A stretch of DNA of 42,139 nt from Acidiferrobacteraceae bacterium (GTDB taxonomy: Bacteria > Pseudomonadota > Gammaproteobacteria > Arenicellales > UBA868). Of this stretch, positions 15,950 to 24,567 are shown piece after piece (positions within the stretch are counted from its first letter, which is position 1; each line of letters opens with the position of its first letter). The notes under the pieces were generated by a model, which saw nothing but the letters and a program-made list of their open reading frames with translations, did not search any database and was not told where the DNA came from. A program made the translations under genes and the position numbers. The DNA is taken from positions 1-42,139 of the forward strand of contig PBOB01000082.1 in NCBI GenBank assembly GCA_002724185.1. The letters run 5' to 3'.

Positions 15950-17107
15950 ATGTTTTTAGAGCGGCATAAATTATTGCAAAACCATATAGCAGCTCATGGG
16001 TTGGGGCTCGTTTTGCTCACAAATGAGGATACTGTCTACTATTTTTCTGGTTTTTATGATTATCTTCATATGGATTTTGGTCGTCCTACGATATTAGCCA
16101 TTAGGCCAGATCGGGACCCTGTTTTGTTAACACCCATGATTGAGTTTGAAATGGCGCAACGTATGACAGCAATTAATGACATCAGGCCATGGCAAGATGG
16201 CGATGGGTCTGAATGGCGGGCAGAGTTATTACGGTTAATATCAGATGCTCAATCTATCAAGATAGGCATAGATATGCAGTCGATGCCGCCGATTGTACGT
16301 ACATTTCTCGATGAGATAATCGATAACCAAGTTCTTTATGATATTGATCCGATTATTGCCGAAATGCGGATGATAAAAAGCTCTGGAGAACTCCAACTAG
16401 CTCGTCATGCGGGTGAGGTCGGAATCGCAATGATGCAAGCAGGTCGAGATCAAATTGCTGATGGAGTCCCAGAATTCGAAGTAGCGCTTGCAGTTGCGAG
16501 AGCTGGGTCAATCCGCGCAGCGGCATTGCTAAGCAAATATTACGACGATCCATGGATGTCGCCTAATACATATTTTTTGCAGATCATGGCATCAGGAAGC
16601 AATATTACTATGGCACATCACCGGCCGACACTTCGGCAGATAGAGCACGGAGACCCTATTTTCCTTTGTTTGTGTGGAATAACCAATTTCCATAGATTTA
16701 AGTTAGGCTTTGATCGTACTTTTTGGTTGGGAGAAATAAAAAGTAAGAAACAGGAAGATGTCTATCAGTTGGCAGTGTCAAGTCAGCAGGCCGCGCTTGA
16801 TACGATAAGACCCGGTGTGCTTGCTGAAGATGTCCATGCTGCATACGCAGAGGTGATCCATAGTGCTGGATACGATTATCCGTTTAGATGTGGGCGCGCA
16901 ACTGGATTTAGTTTTATTGAGCAGCCGCAATTGGTATCAGGTGATAAAACACGTTTACAGTCAGGTATGGTGCTTGCGGTTGATGGCTCCGTGAGTATCG
17001 CGGGTGAATTTAGGGCGCAGGTAGGGGACAGTGTTATTGTTAATGATGAAGGGTATGAACCGATCACAAAATTCTCAAAATCGATTGAGGATTCAATCAT
17101 TTATTGA
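15950..17107 (+). CDS. creatinase-like M24-fold protein (metal ligands absent)
   Basis: A 385-residue pita-bread-fold protein with an N-terminal creatinase domain (about 1-140) and a C-terminal M24 domain. The five metal ligands of aminopeptidase P-like enzymes are not visible: the first Asp region reads LCLCGITN, the second GFDRTFW, the His motif CGRATGFSF, and the last glutamate positions VDGSVS and RAQVGD. A MAHHRPT motif with His223/His224 matches the catalytic-His region of creatinase, and the closing PITKFSKSIEDSII resembles the creatinase C terminus. So it may hydrolyse a guanidino or amide bond without metal. ATG 15950 is preferred over TTG 15932. It overlaps the opposite gene by 15 bases at the end. 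Confidence 0.78.
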   Translation: MFLERHKLLQNHIAAHGLGLVLLTNEDTVYYFSGFYDYLHMDFGRPTILAIRPDRDPVLLTPMIEFEMAQRMTAINDIRPWQDGDGSEWRAELLRLISDAQSIKIGIDMQSMPPIVRTFLDEIIDNQVLYDIDPIIAEMRMIKSSGELQLARHAGEVGIAMMQAGRDQIADGVPEFEVALAVARAGSIRAAALLSKYYDDPWMSPNTYFLQIMASGSNITMAHHRPTLRQIEHGDPIFLCLCGITNFHRFKLGFDRTFWLGEIKSKKQEDVYQLAVSSQQAALDTIRPGVLAEDVHAAYAEVIHSAGYDYPFRCGRATGFSFIEQPQLVSGDKTRLQSGMVLAVDGSVSIAGEFRAQVGDSVIVNDEGYEPITKFSKSIEDSIIY

Positions 17108-17692
17108 AGAATAGGTAATCCGAAAATCATCCAGCTTATCTATATCTCGAAAAATCGCATCACTGGGAACTAATATACGTGTTATTTTTTCATGACTATC
17201 GCGGAGAAGTGACTTTGCGCCATTAGATTCGTGCAGTTGTGTGAGCTTTCGAAACCAGCGCTTTGGAAATAGAATGGGGTGACCTCGCTCTGCATTGAAG
17301 TAAAGACCGCACAAAGAGTCGCCATCGAAATTATCAATCAGGCTGTTAAAGTGATGTGTCGCAATAAATGGCATATCTGCCAAGCATAAAATAACACCAT
17401 CAATGTTTTTTGGTAGGCTATTTAGTGCGCATTGGATGGAAGCTCCAATACCCAAAGCATAGTCTGAATTATAGACAAACGTGACCGGATAATCGTTAAG
17501 TATTTCACGCAACTGGTCCTGTTGATATCCAGTAACAATACGTACATGGTTGGCTTTTGATTTCAGGGCCGCATCAATTCCATGTTTTACTAGGGGCTTT
17601 CCATTGAAATGTACCAATAGTTTATTCACAGTTCCTGTCCGAGTTGATTTTCCTGCTGCAAGAACTACTATATCGATTGCTTTAGATCTCAT
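17093..17692 (-). CDS. molybdenum cofactor nucleotidyltransferase (MocA/MobA-like)
   Basis: A 199-residue NTP-transferase domain: VVLAAGKSTRTG at residues 9-20, then an FNGKPLVKHGI acceptor site, CLADMPF near the middle, and the GHPILFP signature typical of MocA and CoxI-linked nucleotidyltransferases. It would add CMP (MCD) or GMP to molybdopterin for the molybdenum hydroxylase encoded in the same operon. It is the last gene, with ATG 17692 overlapping the XdhC stop by one base. The 3' end overlaps the convergent M24 gene by 15 bases. Linkage to an IorB-type enzyme favours the cytosine form (MocA). Confidence 0.85.
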   Translation of the reverse strand: MRSKAIDIVVLAAGKSTRTGTVNKLLVHFNGKPLVKHGIDAALKSKANHVRIVTGYQQDQLREILNDYPVTFVYNSDYALGIGASIQCALNSLPKNIDGVILCLADMPFIATHHFNSLIDNFDGDSLCGLYFNAERGHPILFPKRWFRKLTQLHESNGAKSLLRDSHEKITRILVPSDAIFRDIDKLDDFRITYSSIND

Positions 17693-18687
17693 TAGTTGGA
17701 GACCCCATTTTTTATTGTGATGATCTCTGCGAGAATTGATACAGCAATTTCACTTGGTTGGCTACTGTCGAGCTTGAGCCCGGCCGGCCCCTTTATACGC
17801 GCCAATGTATCTTGGCCAATACCAGTATTGGCAAGCCTAGCTAATCGTTTAGCATGTGTTTTCTTGCTGCCTAGAGCTCCTATGTAAAAAGCATGAGACT
17901 TCAAAGCAATGGTTAAAGCTAAGTCATCAATGTCTTTGTTGTGGGATAGCGTTACAAGCGCAGTACGTTCATCCACTGAGAGGTAAGAGAGGGCACGGTT
18001 AGGCCATTCTGTTATCAGACTAATGTTTGGGAATCGCTCTGTTGTAGCATAGCTTCGCCTTGGGTCAACAATAGTAACCTCGAAGCCCACGTTGATTGCT
18101 AGAGTTGCGAGGAACTGCGCGATATGCACCGCCCCAATGATTATAAGTTTTAGAGGCTGTACGAATGGTCGAAAAAAGTAGTTGGTTATGCCGATTTTTT
18201 GTAGGCTTGATTCTCCTGATTTGGCTAATTGATTTGCTACGTTTTTCACAATATCGTTTGCTTGGAAACTGCCAGTCCAGGATTCTGGACCAGAGATCCC
18301 CAATTCACCCGTGGTCGTATTGGCAACCAGCACCTTTGGCACCGACTCCATTAATTGTTGGTAAAACTTTGGAAGGTCTAAGCGGAGGATCAGGACTTCT
18401 ATCGAACCACCACATGGCAGGCCAGTATCCCAGGCGGTTTCATCTGAAACGCTATAGAATAGGCGTTTAGGTTCCCCATTTGTTATCACTTCGTTTGCTT
18501 CGCTGATGATTAGGTTTTCAACACAGCCTCCAGAAACCGAACCCTCAAATTCGCCTAAGTTATTGATCAAAAGCATGCTTCCACGTTTGCGTGGTGACGA
18601 GCCCCATGTGTTTAGCACAAATGCCACCGCTTGCCCATGTTGCGTCCAACGGGATGCTTTCTCTAGTATTGTGTAGTCCGTGACCAC
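17692..18687 (-). CDS. XdhC/CoxI family molybdoenzyme maturation protein
   Basis: A 331-residue cytosolic chaperone. N-terminal XdhC_CoxI domain has GSSPRKRGSMLL, VSGGCVE and a TGLPCGGSIEVLI motif; the C-terminal Rossmann-type domain has LIIIGAVHIAQFLA and an FYIGALGSKKTHAKR segment. XdhC binds molybdenum cofactor, promotes its sulfuration, and inserts it into xanthine-dehydrogenase-family enzymes. Coupled with the nucleotidyltransferase by a TAATG overlap, and downstream of the IorA/IorB-type genes, it is clearly part of this maturation set. Confidence 0.9.
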   Translation of the reverse strand: MVTDYTILEKASRWTQHGQAVAFVLNTWGSSPRKRGSMLLINNLGEFEGSVSGGCVENLIISEANEVITNGEPKRLFYSVSDETAWDTGLPCGGSIEVLILRLDLPKFYQQLMESVPKVLVANTTTGELGISGPESWTGSFQANDIVKNVANQLAKSGESSLQKIGITNYFFRPFVQPLKLIIIGAVHIAQFLATLAINVGFEVTIVDPRRSYATTERFPNISLITEWPNRALSYLSVDERTALVTLSHNKDIDDLALTIALKSHAFYIGALGSKKTHAKRLARLANTGIGQDTLARIKGPAGLKLDSSQPSEIAVSILAEIITIKNGVSN

Positions 18688-18726
18688 TAATGGAATTGGG
18701 GAAATGACTCCCCTACATACAATTAC

Positions 18727-19065
18727 TCATGATGATTTTTCGGCAATGACTGCTGTTCCATAGGCCATCATCTCGGCAGCGCCCCCCATAATGACTGACG
18801 TATTGAATCGTACGCTCACAATTGCATTAGCATCCATTATTTTGGCTTTTGCAACCATTCTATCCAAGGCTTGTTCACGACTTTCCGCCAAAAGCTTGGC
18901 ATACTCAGTTATCTCACCGCCTACTATAGCGCGAAGTCCTGCGAGGATATCCTTACCGACATGCCGTGCGCGAATTGCATTACCAGTAACCAGACCCAAA
19001 GTTTGAACTATGGTCATCTCTGGAATATTGGGACTTGTGACTACAAGCAGCGTGTTATTTTTCAT
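18727..19065 (-). CDS. YbjQ/UPF0145 family protein
   Basis: A 112-residue protein of the UPF0145 (DUF74) family: N-terminal TSPNIPEMTIVQTLGLVTG, then a conserved ARHVGKDILAGLRAIVGGE segment, and the MDANAIVSVRFNTSVI core that in the family forms a pentameric or decameric heavy-metal-binding-like barrel. The biochemical function is unestablished. It follows a 75-residue membrane protein by five bases, and is inside the molybdenum hydroxylase operon. Its role there is not known. Confidence 0.85.
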   Translation of the reverse strand: MKNNTLLVVTSPNIPEMTIVQTLGLVTGNAIRARHVGKDILAGLRAIVGGEITEYAKLLAESREQALDRMVAKAKIMDANAIVSVRFNTSVIMGGAAEMMAYGTAVIAEKSS

Positions 19066-19070
19066 TATTC

Positions 19071-19298
19071 CTAATCAATTACATTCTTGTAGTCATCTGT
19101 TTTTCGAGAAATGAGCTGTTGCCGAAGTATGTAAAGAAACAAGATAAGCAGCCCAAAGCCAGCAGCAGCTAAACCAACTCTTATACCTATTGGTTCCGTA
19201 TGATCAGATAGAAATATATAAGCCCCATAGCTATACGCAATGCTAAGGCCAAGCCCTAATAGTACCCAACCAACGCGAACTATCACATGAGTTCTCAT
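19071..19298 (-). CDS. small hypothetical membrane protein (two TM helices)
   Basis: A 75-residue protein with two hydrophobic helices (about 8-30 and 42-60), a short linker containing SDHTEPIGIR, and a charged cytoplasmic tail RKTDDYKNVID. I do not recognise a family. It is placed five bases ahead of the YbjQ gene and 57 bases after the flavin reductase, so it is probably translated with them. Positive residues at the start (RTHVIVR) and after helix 2 suggest both ends are inside. Confidence 0.65.
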   Translation of the reverse strand: MRTHVIVRVGWVLLGLGLSIAYSYGAYIFLSDHTEPIGIRVGLAAAGFGLLILFLYILRQQLISRKTDDYKNVID

Positions 19299-19355
19299 AG
19301 CTGCTACTGAATTATGTTCATTATTGATACTTGTCGAAAGGGGGTTGCTTATGCA

Positions 19356-20402
19356 TTAGCTAGAGTTTGCAACACCCAGCCGACTTTGGAGCGTACTGCT
19401 CGTTGTAGTGTATTCCACTCGTTGCTTGGCGGTAGGGTCTAGGTATTTCTGTATTGCATAGGCAGCTAACACAGATTCATGGAAGCCAGATAGAATGAGT
19501 TTCTTTTTTCCAGGATATGAATTGATATCGCCTATCGCGTAGATGCCTGGGATGTTCGTTGCACAGGTTTCTTGGTTCACTGCGATATTTTTCTTTTCAA
19601 GATCTAGACCCCAATTAGCGATTGGTCCAAGGTCAGGTGTAAGTCCGTAAAAGACTAAAAGCTCATCAAGATTAACTATCTCACCCGTCTCATCGGTATT
19701 TCCAAATGGCTTGACATTAACAGAGGTAATTTTCCCCCCTTCATGCTGATAGCCTGCAACACGGCCTACTAGATATCTAACGTTCGAGTTCTCGTCTTTT
19801 GTTAGTCTTTTGACTTGATCAACAGTTGATGGCGCTGCACGAAATTCGTTCCGACGATGAACTAATGTTATGCTTTTTGCTATTGGTGCCAGCGCCAATA
19901 CCCAGTCAAGAGCTGAGTCACCACCTCCCAATATGGTAATGTTTTTGTTTTTGAAAGAGTTTTTATTTTCTATCATATAGTGGAGGTTAGTGCTCTCAAA
20001 ATCATTTATGCCTGCCAATCTTAGCGGTCTTGCCTTGAAGGCTCCCAGACCGGCTGCGATGATTATCGTGCGGGTTAAGAGCTTTGTATCAGACTCGGTA
20101 TTGAGAGCGAAAGTCCCGTCAGATAAAGTTTCAAGCATAGTCACCTGCTGAGATAGGTGATAAGTTGGTTTGAAGGGCATGACCTGCTTTGCAAGTCGAT
20201 CAACTAGTTCCTGTCCAGTGACTGAAGGCAATCCTGGAATGTCATAAATTGGTTTTTCTGGGTAGAGAGCTGAGCATTGACCACCAACGACTCCGAGAGA
20301 GTCAACTACATGGGCGCTTATTCCGAGAAGTCCGAGCTCAAAGACTGCAAAGATTCCACACGGCCCCGCTCCTACAATAACAGTGTTTGTTTTTATGCCC
20401 AT
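19356..20402 (-). CDS. type-2 ferredoxin-NADP+ reductase / thioredoxin-reductase-like flavoprotein
   Basis: About 348 residues. N-terminal FAD motif VIVGAGPCGIFA, GGQCSALYPEKPIYDIPG as in YumC-type ferredoxin:NADP+ reductases, then the NADPH-binding ILGGGDSALDWVL, the CXXC of thioredoxin reductases is absent, and the FAD-closing AIGDINSYPGKKKLILSGFHE. It is cytosolic and moves electrons between NADPH and ferredoxin or a flavin/iron-sulfur acceptor. The frame starts at TTG 20432; ATG 20402 was chosen because the FAD strand follows directly. In this operon it may link cytosolic pyridine nucleotides to iron-sulfur proteins; a direct link with the exported enzyme is unlikely. Confidence 0.85.
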   Translation of the reverse strand: MGIKTNTVIVGAGPCGIFAVFELGLLGISAHVVDSLGVVGGQCSALYPEKPIYDIPGLPSVTGQELVDRLAKQVMPFKPTYHLSQQVTMLETLSDGTFALNTESDTKLLTRTIIIAAGLGAFKARPLRLAGINDFESTNLHYMIENKNSFKNKNITILGGGDSALDWVLALAPIAKSITLVHRRNEFRAAPSTVDQVKRLTKDENSNVRYLVGRVAGYQHEGGKITSVNVKPFGNTDETGEIVNLDELLVFYGLTPDLGPIANWGLDLEKKNIAVNQETCATNIPGIYAIGDINSYPGKKKLILSGFHESVLAAYAIQKYLDPTAKQRVEYTTTSSTLQSRLGVANSS

Positions 20403-20489
20403 AGCCGTAAGTCTAAAAGATAGACGGCACAACTGAAAGCCTATCAGATTTAGATAGACAAATATTGATAGAAAATAGGCGAGATGTCT

Positions 20490-21473
20490 CTAATGTTGTT
20501 TTTTTGGAGCAAGTCGTATACAGACCAAAAACAGAACATAAAGTAGACCCACTACTCCGTACTCAATAATAGGTATGCGTGTGATTTCGTGCATCATAGC
20601 TACCTTGGCACCGGCTAAATAGGCCGTGAGGGCGAGAACAACAAAGGCAGCTCCAAGCAGACTTCTGATCAGCCTGCTTAGTCCAAGACCATGCATTTGT
20701 GTCAGGATGAATATCGCCGCGAACCCAAATCCGAACATTCTCCACATACTATCTGGTTGTGTTAGAGCTACTAGCACACCATGAGGGATTACCAATAGTT
20801 CGAGCGTCACAGTCCACCAGCGGAATCTATGTGCGCGATTAAATATCAGTACTGATTGCCAGAGCAACATGAACATATAGAAGAAGCCAGCTAGATGTCC
20901 AATCGTTGTTTCTGTTGGGTGATACCAAAATGTATATATGATTGCCCAGGAAAAAAAGTACCCATGGTACTCTCGGACAATCTTCATGAATCGCTGATCA
21001 AATCTGAGGCGTTTACCAAAGAACAAGCCTCTCCGTGGTGTTTCGAGAATTAGGACAACCATAAGCATCAAGGCAACTGAGCCCAGAGCTGTAACCTCGG
21101 GAACGTCTTGTGCAAGACCGTCGTAAAAAACGTGAGTCTGCAATATGTGAAGTCCAATAAATAAGCCATTTGCGCCAAGCATAGACCAGTTGTACCATCG
21201 GAAGTCACGGTTGAAACCAGGTTTTTTCCGTCGCGCCATATAGATTATTGTCCAAACAGCGAGATTGTGTAGAGCGTAGCCAATCCAAGCTGAAGCACGA
21301 GACCAGCTGGTTGGATCTACTAATCGCCAGGGATAAGCAAAAGGTACCGTCCGACCCACGATCTCAAACATCACGAGCCGGTCAGCTATTAGCGCAATAA
21401 TCGTAGTCAGAATCGTTGCTAATAAGATGCCGGAAATCAGGACACTTGGATTGGTTGCTGATCTAGTCTTCAT
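20490..21473 (-). CDS. polytopic membrane protein with intramembrane histidines, linked to molybdenum hydroxylase
   Basis: About 327 residues with roughly ten hydrophobic helices and no recognised domain. Several histidines sit in or at the ends of helices: GYALHNL, GLHILQTHVFYDG, EYHGYFFSW, FWYHPTETTIGHLAGF, IPHGVLVAL and TQMHGLGLS. This could coordinate heme b or copper and make the protein a quinone-linked electron acceptor for the periplasmic enzyme. The ATG 21473 is ten bases after the IorB-like stop, so coupling is likely; an in-frame upstream start would overlap IorB. Heme binding is inferred from histidines only. Confidence 0.7.
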   Translation of the reverse strand: MKTRSATNPSVLISGILLATILTTIIALIADRLVMFEIVGRTVPFAYPWRLVDPTSWSRASAWIGYALHNLAVWTIIYMARRKKPGFNRDFRWYNWSMLGANGLFIGLHILQTHVFYDGLAQDVPEVTALGSVALMLMVVLILETPRRGLFFGKRLRFDQRFMKIVREYHGYFFSWAIIYTFWYHPTETTIGHLAGFFYMFMLLWQSVLIFNRAHRFRWWTVTLELLVIPHGVLVALTQPDSMWRMFGFGFAAIFILTQMHGLGLSRLIRSLLGAAFVVLALTAYLAGAKVAMMHEITRIPIIEYGVVGLLYVLFLVCIRLAPKKQH

Positions 21474-21483
21474 AAATAAAGAT

Positions 21484-23625
21484 CTATAAACGCAGAGGTA
21501 GTGATCGCAGTCGTTTGCCGGAGGCCGCGTAGACTGCATTAGCTACTGCAGCTGGAACAGGACCTATTGCTGGTTCACCCACCCCCTGAGGCGGTAGTTC
21601 GCTTTGAATTAATTCTACTTTGATACGAGGTGTTTCGCTTAATCGGAGCAATGGATATTTGTCGAAATTTTGTGCTAGAGGCTTGTTGTCAAAAAAAGTA
21701 ATCTCTTCATGTAGAGCAGAACCGAGGCCCCATACAATATTGCCTTCGACTTGGTTAATAGCGCCATCAGGATTGACAGCAAGACCACAATCCATGACCG
21801 CCCAAATGTGGAGGACCCGAATATCCCCTGATTCAACACTCACTTCTGCTACTTGCGCAATTACCGTGCCATAGTCTTGACAGCAGGCGACACCGAGGCC
21901 AGTGCCAGTGGGCCGCTTACGATTCCAGTCAGCCATTTTGCCAACACGCTGAAGGGCATTGCGGAGTCGAATTTTATCTCCTTGGGGCAAATGCTTAATC
22001 CTAAAGCTTAGGGGATCTTCACTAGCTGATACAGCTAGTTCATCAATAAAGCTCTCTGTAGCGAAGGTGTTGGCCAAAAGACCTAGTCCGCGCCAGGATG
22101 CAGTTGGGACTGGTAGAGGTGTCCGCTTGGCACGTAATTCAAGGCTAGGTATCTCGTATGCAACATTAATACCTCGAGTGGCCCCAAAGTCTGAGCCCAG
22201 AATCGATGCTGCAATTGATGGAAGATCCGACAATAAAACGTCGCCACTAGCCTGAAGGTGTTGGATTCCAGAAATGTGACCAGATTTTTCTACTAGTCCA
22301 TGAAGAATGTGTCTAGTTGGTGGACGAAAACGATCATGCAGAAATTCGTCCTCACGGCGCCAGCCAACATGCACCGGTAGTCCTGTTTTGTATGCTAAAA
22401 CTGCTGCTTCAATGGCAGATTCTGTTTTCGATCTACGACCAAAGCCGCCACCTAGATAGGTAGGTATTACTTCTACTTTATGCTCTTCTATGCCTAGTCT
22501 CTTTGCTATATTCGAGGCGGTTGTATTTGGGAATTGGGTTGGTGTCCGGACGCGCAGGATATCATTCTCTATCAGCTCAGCGAATGATGATTGGGGCTCA
22601 AGAAGTGCTGTAGCGGCAAACGGTGTACTATATTCGGCTCTAATAGTGTTTGGGTTAGAAAAAACAAAATCCAGATCTCCCGTTTTTTTTAAGACAACAC
22701 TATCTTTCGCATTTGGATCGAGAGCAAAATCAAGACTATCCTGATCTATTGTTTCTGCTGTTTGCCACTTTATATCCAGTGCGTCACAAGCTAACCAAGC
22801 GCTTTCTCTACTCTCTCCAATAATTCCAACAAATTCCCCGTCTTCAATAACTTCGATGACGCCCTGCATTTGTTTAGCTGTCTCAGTACGAACGTTTTCT
22901 AGCACTGCTCCGATTTTTGGTGGCTTCGCCACAGCACCATAGTAGGTTTTTTGTTTTGATGACTTCAAGTCGTATGCGTAGTGTGGGATTCCAGTAAGCA
23001 TATCTAGATAATCAACTCTCGGAACGGATTTACCGATAAGCTTGAATTCAGATGCTGGCTTAAGTGGAGCATCGTCTTCGGGAATAACCCAATCCCGGTC
23101 GAGTCGTGTTGCTTCGGCAAGCGTCATAATCATTTTGCCTGACGCGCTAAACACTCCCTTTGATAATTGTACTGGCATGCCAGCTTCTTCACTGACGGCA
23201 GTTATTAACATAGATCGATAATTTGCTGTTAGTTGCCGAAGAGGTAAATAGAGTCCGCTTATGCTGGCGCTTCCCCCCGTGCCAAAGCTGTCGACTGGTC
23301 CAGTTAGAGTACTTCCTTGGGATACACTCACGCGTTCCCATGACACTTCCAGTTCCTCCGCAACAATTTGACCAAGAGCTGTATGGACGCCTTGACCCAT
23401 TTCGACTTTAGGAACCTGCAGGTGTAGCGTATTGTCGGTGTCAATACTTATCCATAGTGCTGGGTTGTCACCAGTGCCACCGCCTGGAGGACCGCCTTCA
23501 GAAAGAAAGTCAAAGGCTTTCCGACGCAGGTAGGGTAGTCCAAATTGCATGGCAGCAGTGACGCTGCCACCAATTACAACTGCGGAAATGAGAAAATTCC
23601 GCCTGCCTTTTTTCCAGTTTGCCAT
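21484..23625 (-). CDS. iorB: molybdenum hydroxylase large subunit, Tat-exported (isoquinoline 1-oxidoreductase IorB type)
   Basis: A 713-residue xanthine-oxidase-family molybdopterin subunit. The N terminus is a twin-arginine signal: GRRNFLIS at about 7-14, then a hydrophobic run. Domain order is the IorB-like N domain (ALGQIVAEELEV), a central aldehyde-oxidase a/b hammerhead (PRVDYLDMLTG), the LGGGFGRRSK motif, and the C-terminal GVGEPAIGPVPAAVANAV with the catalytic glutamate. It hydroxylates N-heterocycles or aldehydes at a Mo site with water as oxygen donor. It pairs with the iron-sulfur gene six bases upstream. IorA has no export signal, so the complex would travel folded on the IorB signal. 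Substrate is unknown. Confidence 0.88.
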   Translation of the reverse strand: MANWKKGRRNFLISAVVIGGSVTAAMQFGLPYLRRKAFDFLSEGGPPGGGTGDNPALWISIDTDNTLHLQVPKVEMGQGVHTALGQIVAEELEVSWERVSVSQGSTLTGPVDSFGTGGSASISGLYLPLRQLTANYRSMLITAVSEEAGMPVQLSKGVFSASGKMIMTLAEATRLDRDWVIPEDDAPLKPASEFKLIGKSVPRVDYLDMLTGIPHYAYDLKSSKQKTYYGAVAKPPKIGAVLENVRTETAKQMQGVIEVIEDGEFVGIIGESRESAWLACDALDIKWQTAETIDQDSLDFALDPNAKDSVVLKKTGDLDFVFSNPNTIRAEYSTPFAATALLEPQSSFAELIENDILRVRTPTQFPNTTASNIAKRLGIEEHKVEVIPTYLGGGFGRRSKTESAIEAAVLAYKTGLPVHVGWRREDEFLHDRFRPPTRHILHGLVEKSGHISGIQHLQASGDVLLSDLPSIAASILGSDFGATRGINVAYEIPSLELRAKRTPLPVPTASWRGLGLLANTFATESFIDELAVSASEDPLSFRIKHLPQGDKIRLRNALQRVGKMADWNRKRPTGTGLGVACCQDYGTVIAQVAEVSVESGDIRVLHIWAVMDCGLAVNPDGAINQVEGNIVWGLGSALHEEITFFDNKPLAQNFDKYPLLRLSETPRIKVELIQSELPPQGVGEPAIGPVPAAVANAVYAASGKRLRSLPLRL

Positions 23626-23631
23626 ATCTAG

Positions 23632-24087
23632 CTAGTAGCGGCTGGCGCGTTTGACCGCCCGCCTGAGTCGATTGTAAGAACCACAACGACAATAGTTTTG
23701 AGTCATGAACTCTTCGATCTCTGTGTCAGTTGGCGTGGGATTATTGTTAAGGAGCGACACTGCCATCATCATTTGGCCGGACATGCACCAGCCACACTGT
23801 GGCGCCTGTTCTTCGATAAAAGCTCTTTGGACTGGGTGCAGTTTTTGTTTGGAACCCAGCCCCTCTACAGTTTCAACCAGTTGTCCATCGGCCACAGCAC
23901 CTATTGGTGTGATGCAGCTTCTATAGGGTTGACCATCAACTAGCACGGTGCACGCGCCGCAGAGGCCCGCTCCACATCCATACCGCGTGCCAACAAGTCC
24001 TAATTCATCTCGCAGAAACCAGAGCAGCTTCCGGTCAAGTTCATGTTCATTAACCGAATATTCTTTGCGGTTTATCGTTATTTTCAT
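23632..24087 (-). CDS. iorA: molybdenum hydroxylase [2Fe-2S] subunit (IorA type)
   Basis: A 151-residue subunit with two [2Fe-2S] clusters. First cluster: Cys38, Cys43, Cys46, Cys58 in GCGAGLCGAC and the later SCIT. Second: Cys98, Cys101, Cys133, Cys135 in QCGWCMSG and NYCRCG. All eight ligands are present and the length matches IorA, CoxS and NdhS. It passes electrons from the Mo centre of IorB to an acceptor. There is no flavin subunit (CoxM type), so the acceptor must be another protein, such as a cytochrome or membrane carrier. It is six bases upstream of iorB. Confidence 0.92.
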   Translation of the reverse strand: MKITINRKEYSVNEHELDRKLLWFLRDELGLVGTRYGCGAGLCGACTVLVDGQPYRSCITPIGAVADGQLVETVEGLGSKQKLHPVQRAFIEEQAPQCGWCMSGQMMMAVSLLNNNPTPTDTEIEEFMTQNYCRCGSYNRLRRAVKRASRY

Positions 24088-24147
24088 AATCTAAGCAGCT
24101 CTCATCCGACTGTGTTTTTTGCATGCGTGTTCCTTTCCACTGCAACT

Positions 24148-24567
24148 TCAGTAGTTGAGGTTAATAATAACTTTCTCGTTATCTGAAGTCTGAACTGCCG
24201 CTTTTGAGAACTGTGGGGGCCCTTTAGGTTCATAGTTGTTGCTGAAGGCGAAGCCCTCCTTGGGGCGCCAAAATAATCCGGTATTGAGCTCTCCATCGCC
24301 GTTTTCATCATGATATACAAAAGCAGCAAACACACCAGTGTCTATTTTTGACAGAGTCACTTCCAGCCTCCCGACTTTTGCAGGGATAATTAGGTATTCA
24401 ATTGCCCGGCTTTCATCAAGCCAAGCCTCCGAATCAGTATAAATCCACACTTCGACATTGCCTCTGTCATGCTCCACCTTCTGAATGATCAGGCTAACAT
24501 CAGCTCCTGCTATTCGTGAGAACACCATCAGCATTAGGACTAGGATTATTTTTGTAGGGCATTTCAC
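24148..24567 (-). CDS. DUF2141 domain-containing secreted protein
   Basis: A 139-residue protein beginning at GTG 24567, with a signal peptide (about 1-22, hydrophobic MLMVFSRIAGA, probable cleavage after AGA). The DUF2141 signature is visible: GVFAAFVYHDENGDGELNTG, GLFWRPKEGFAFSN and GPPQFSKA. This makes a beta-sandwich periplasmic or surface protein of unknown function. The GTG overlaps the preceding gene's TAG by one base (TAGTG). It ends 60 bases before iorA on the same strand, so it may belong to the same operon. Confidence 0.85.
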   Translation of the reverse strand: MKCPTKIILVLMLMVFSRIAGADVSLIIQKVEHDRGNVEVWIYTDSEAWLDESRAIEYLIIPAKVGRLEVTLSKIDTGVFAAFVYHDENGDGELNTGLFWRPKEGFAFSNNYEPKGPPQFSKAAVQTSDNEKVIINLNY

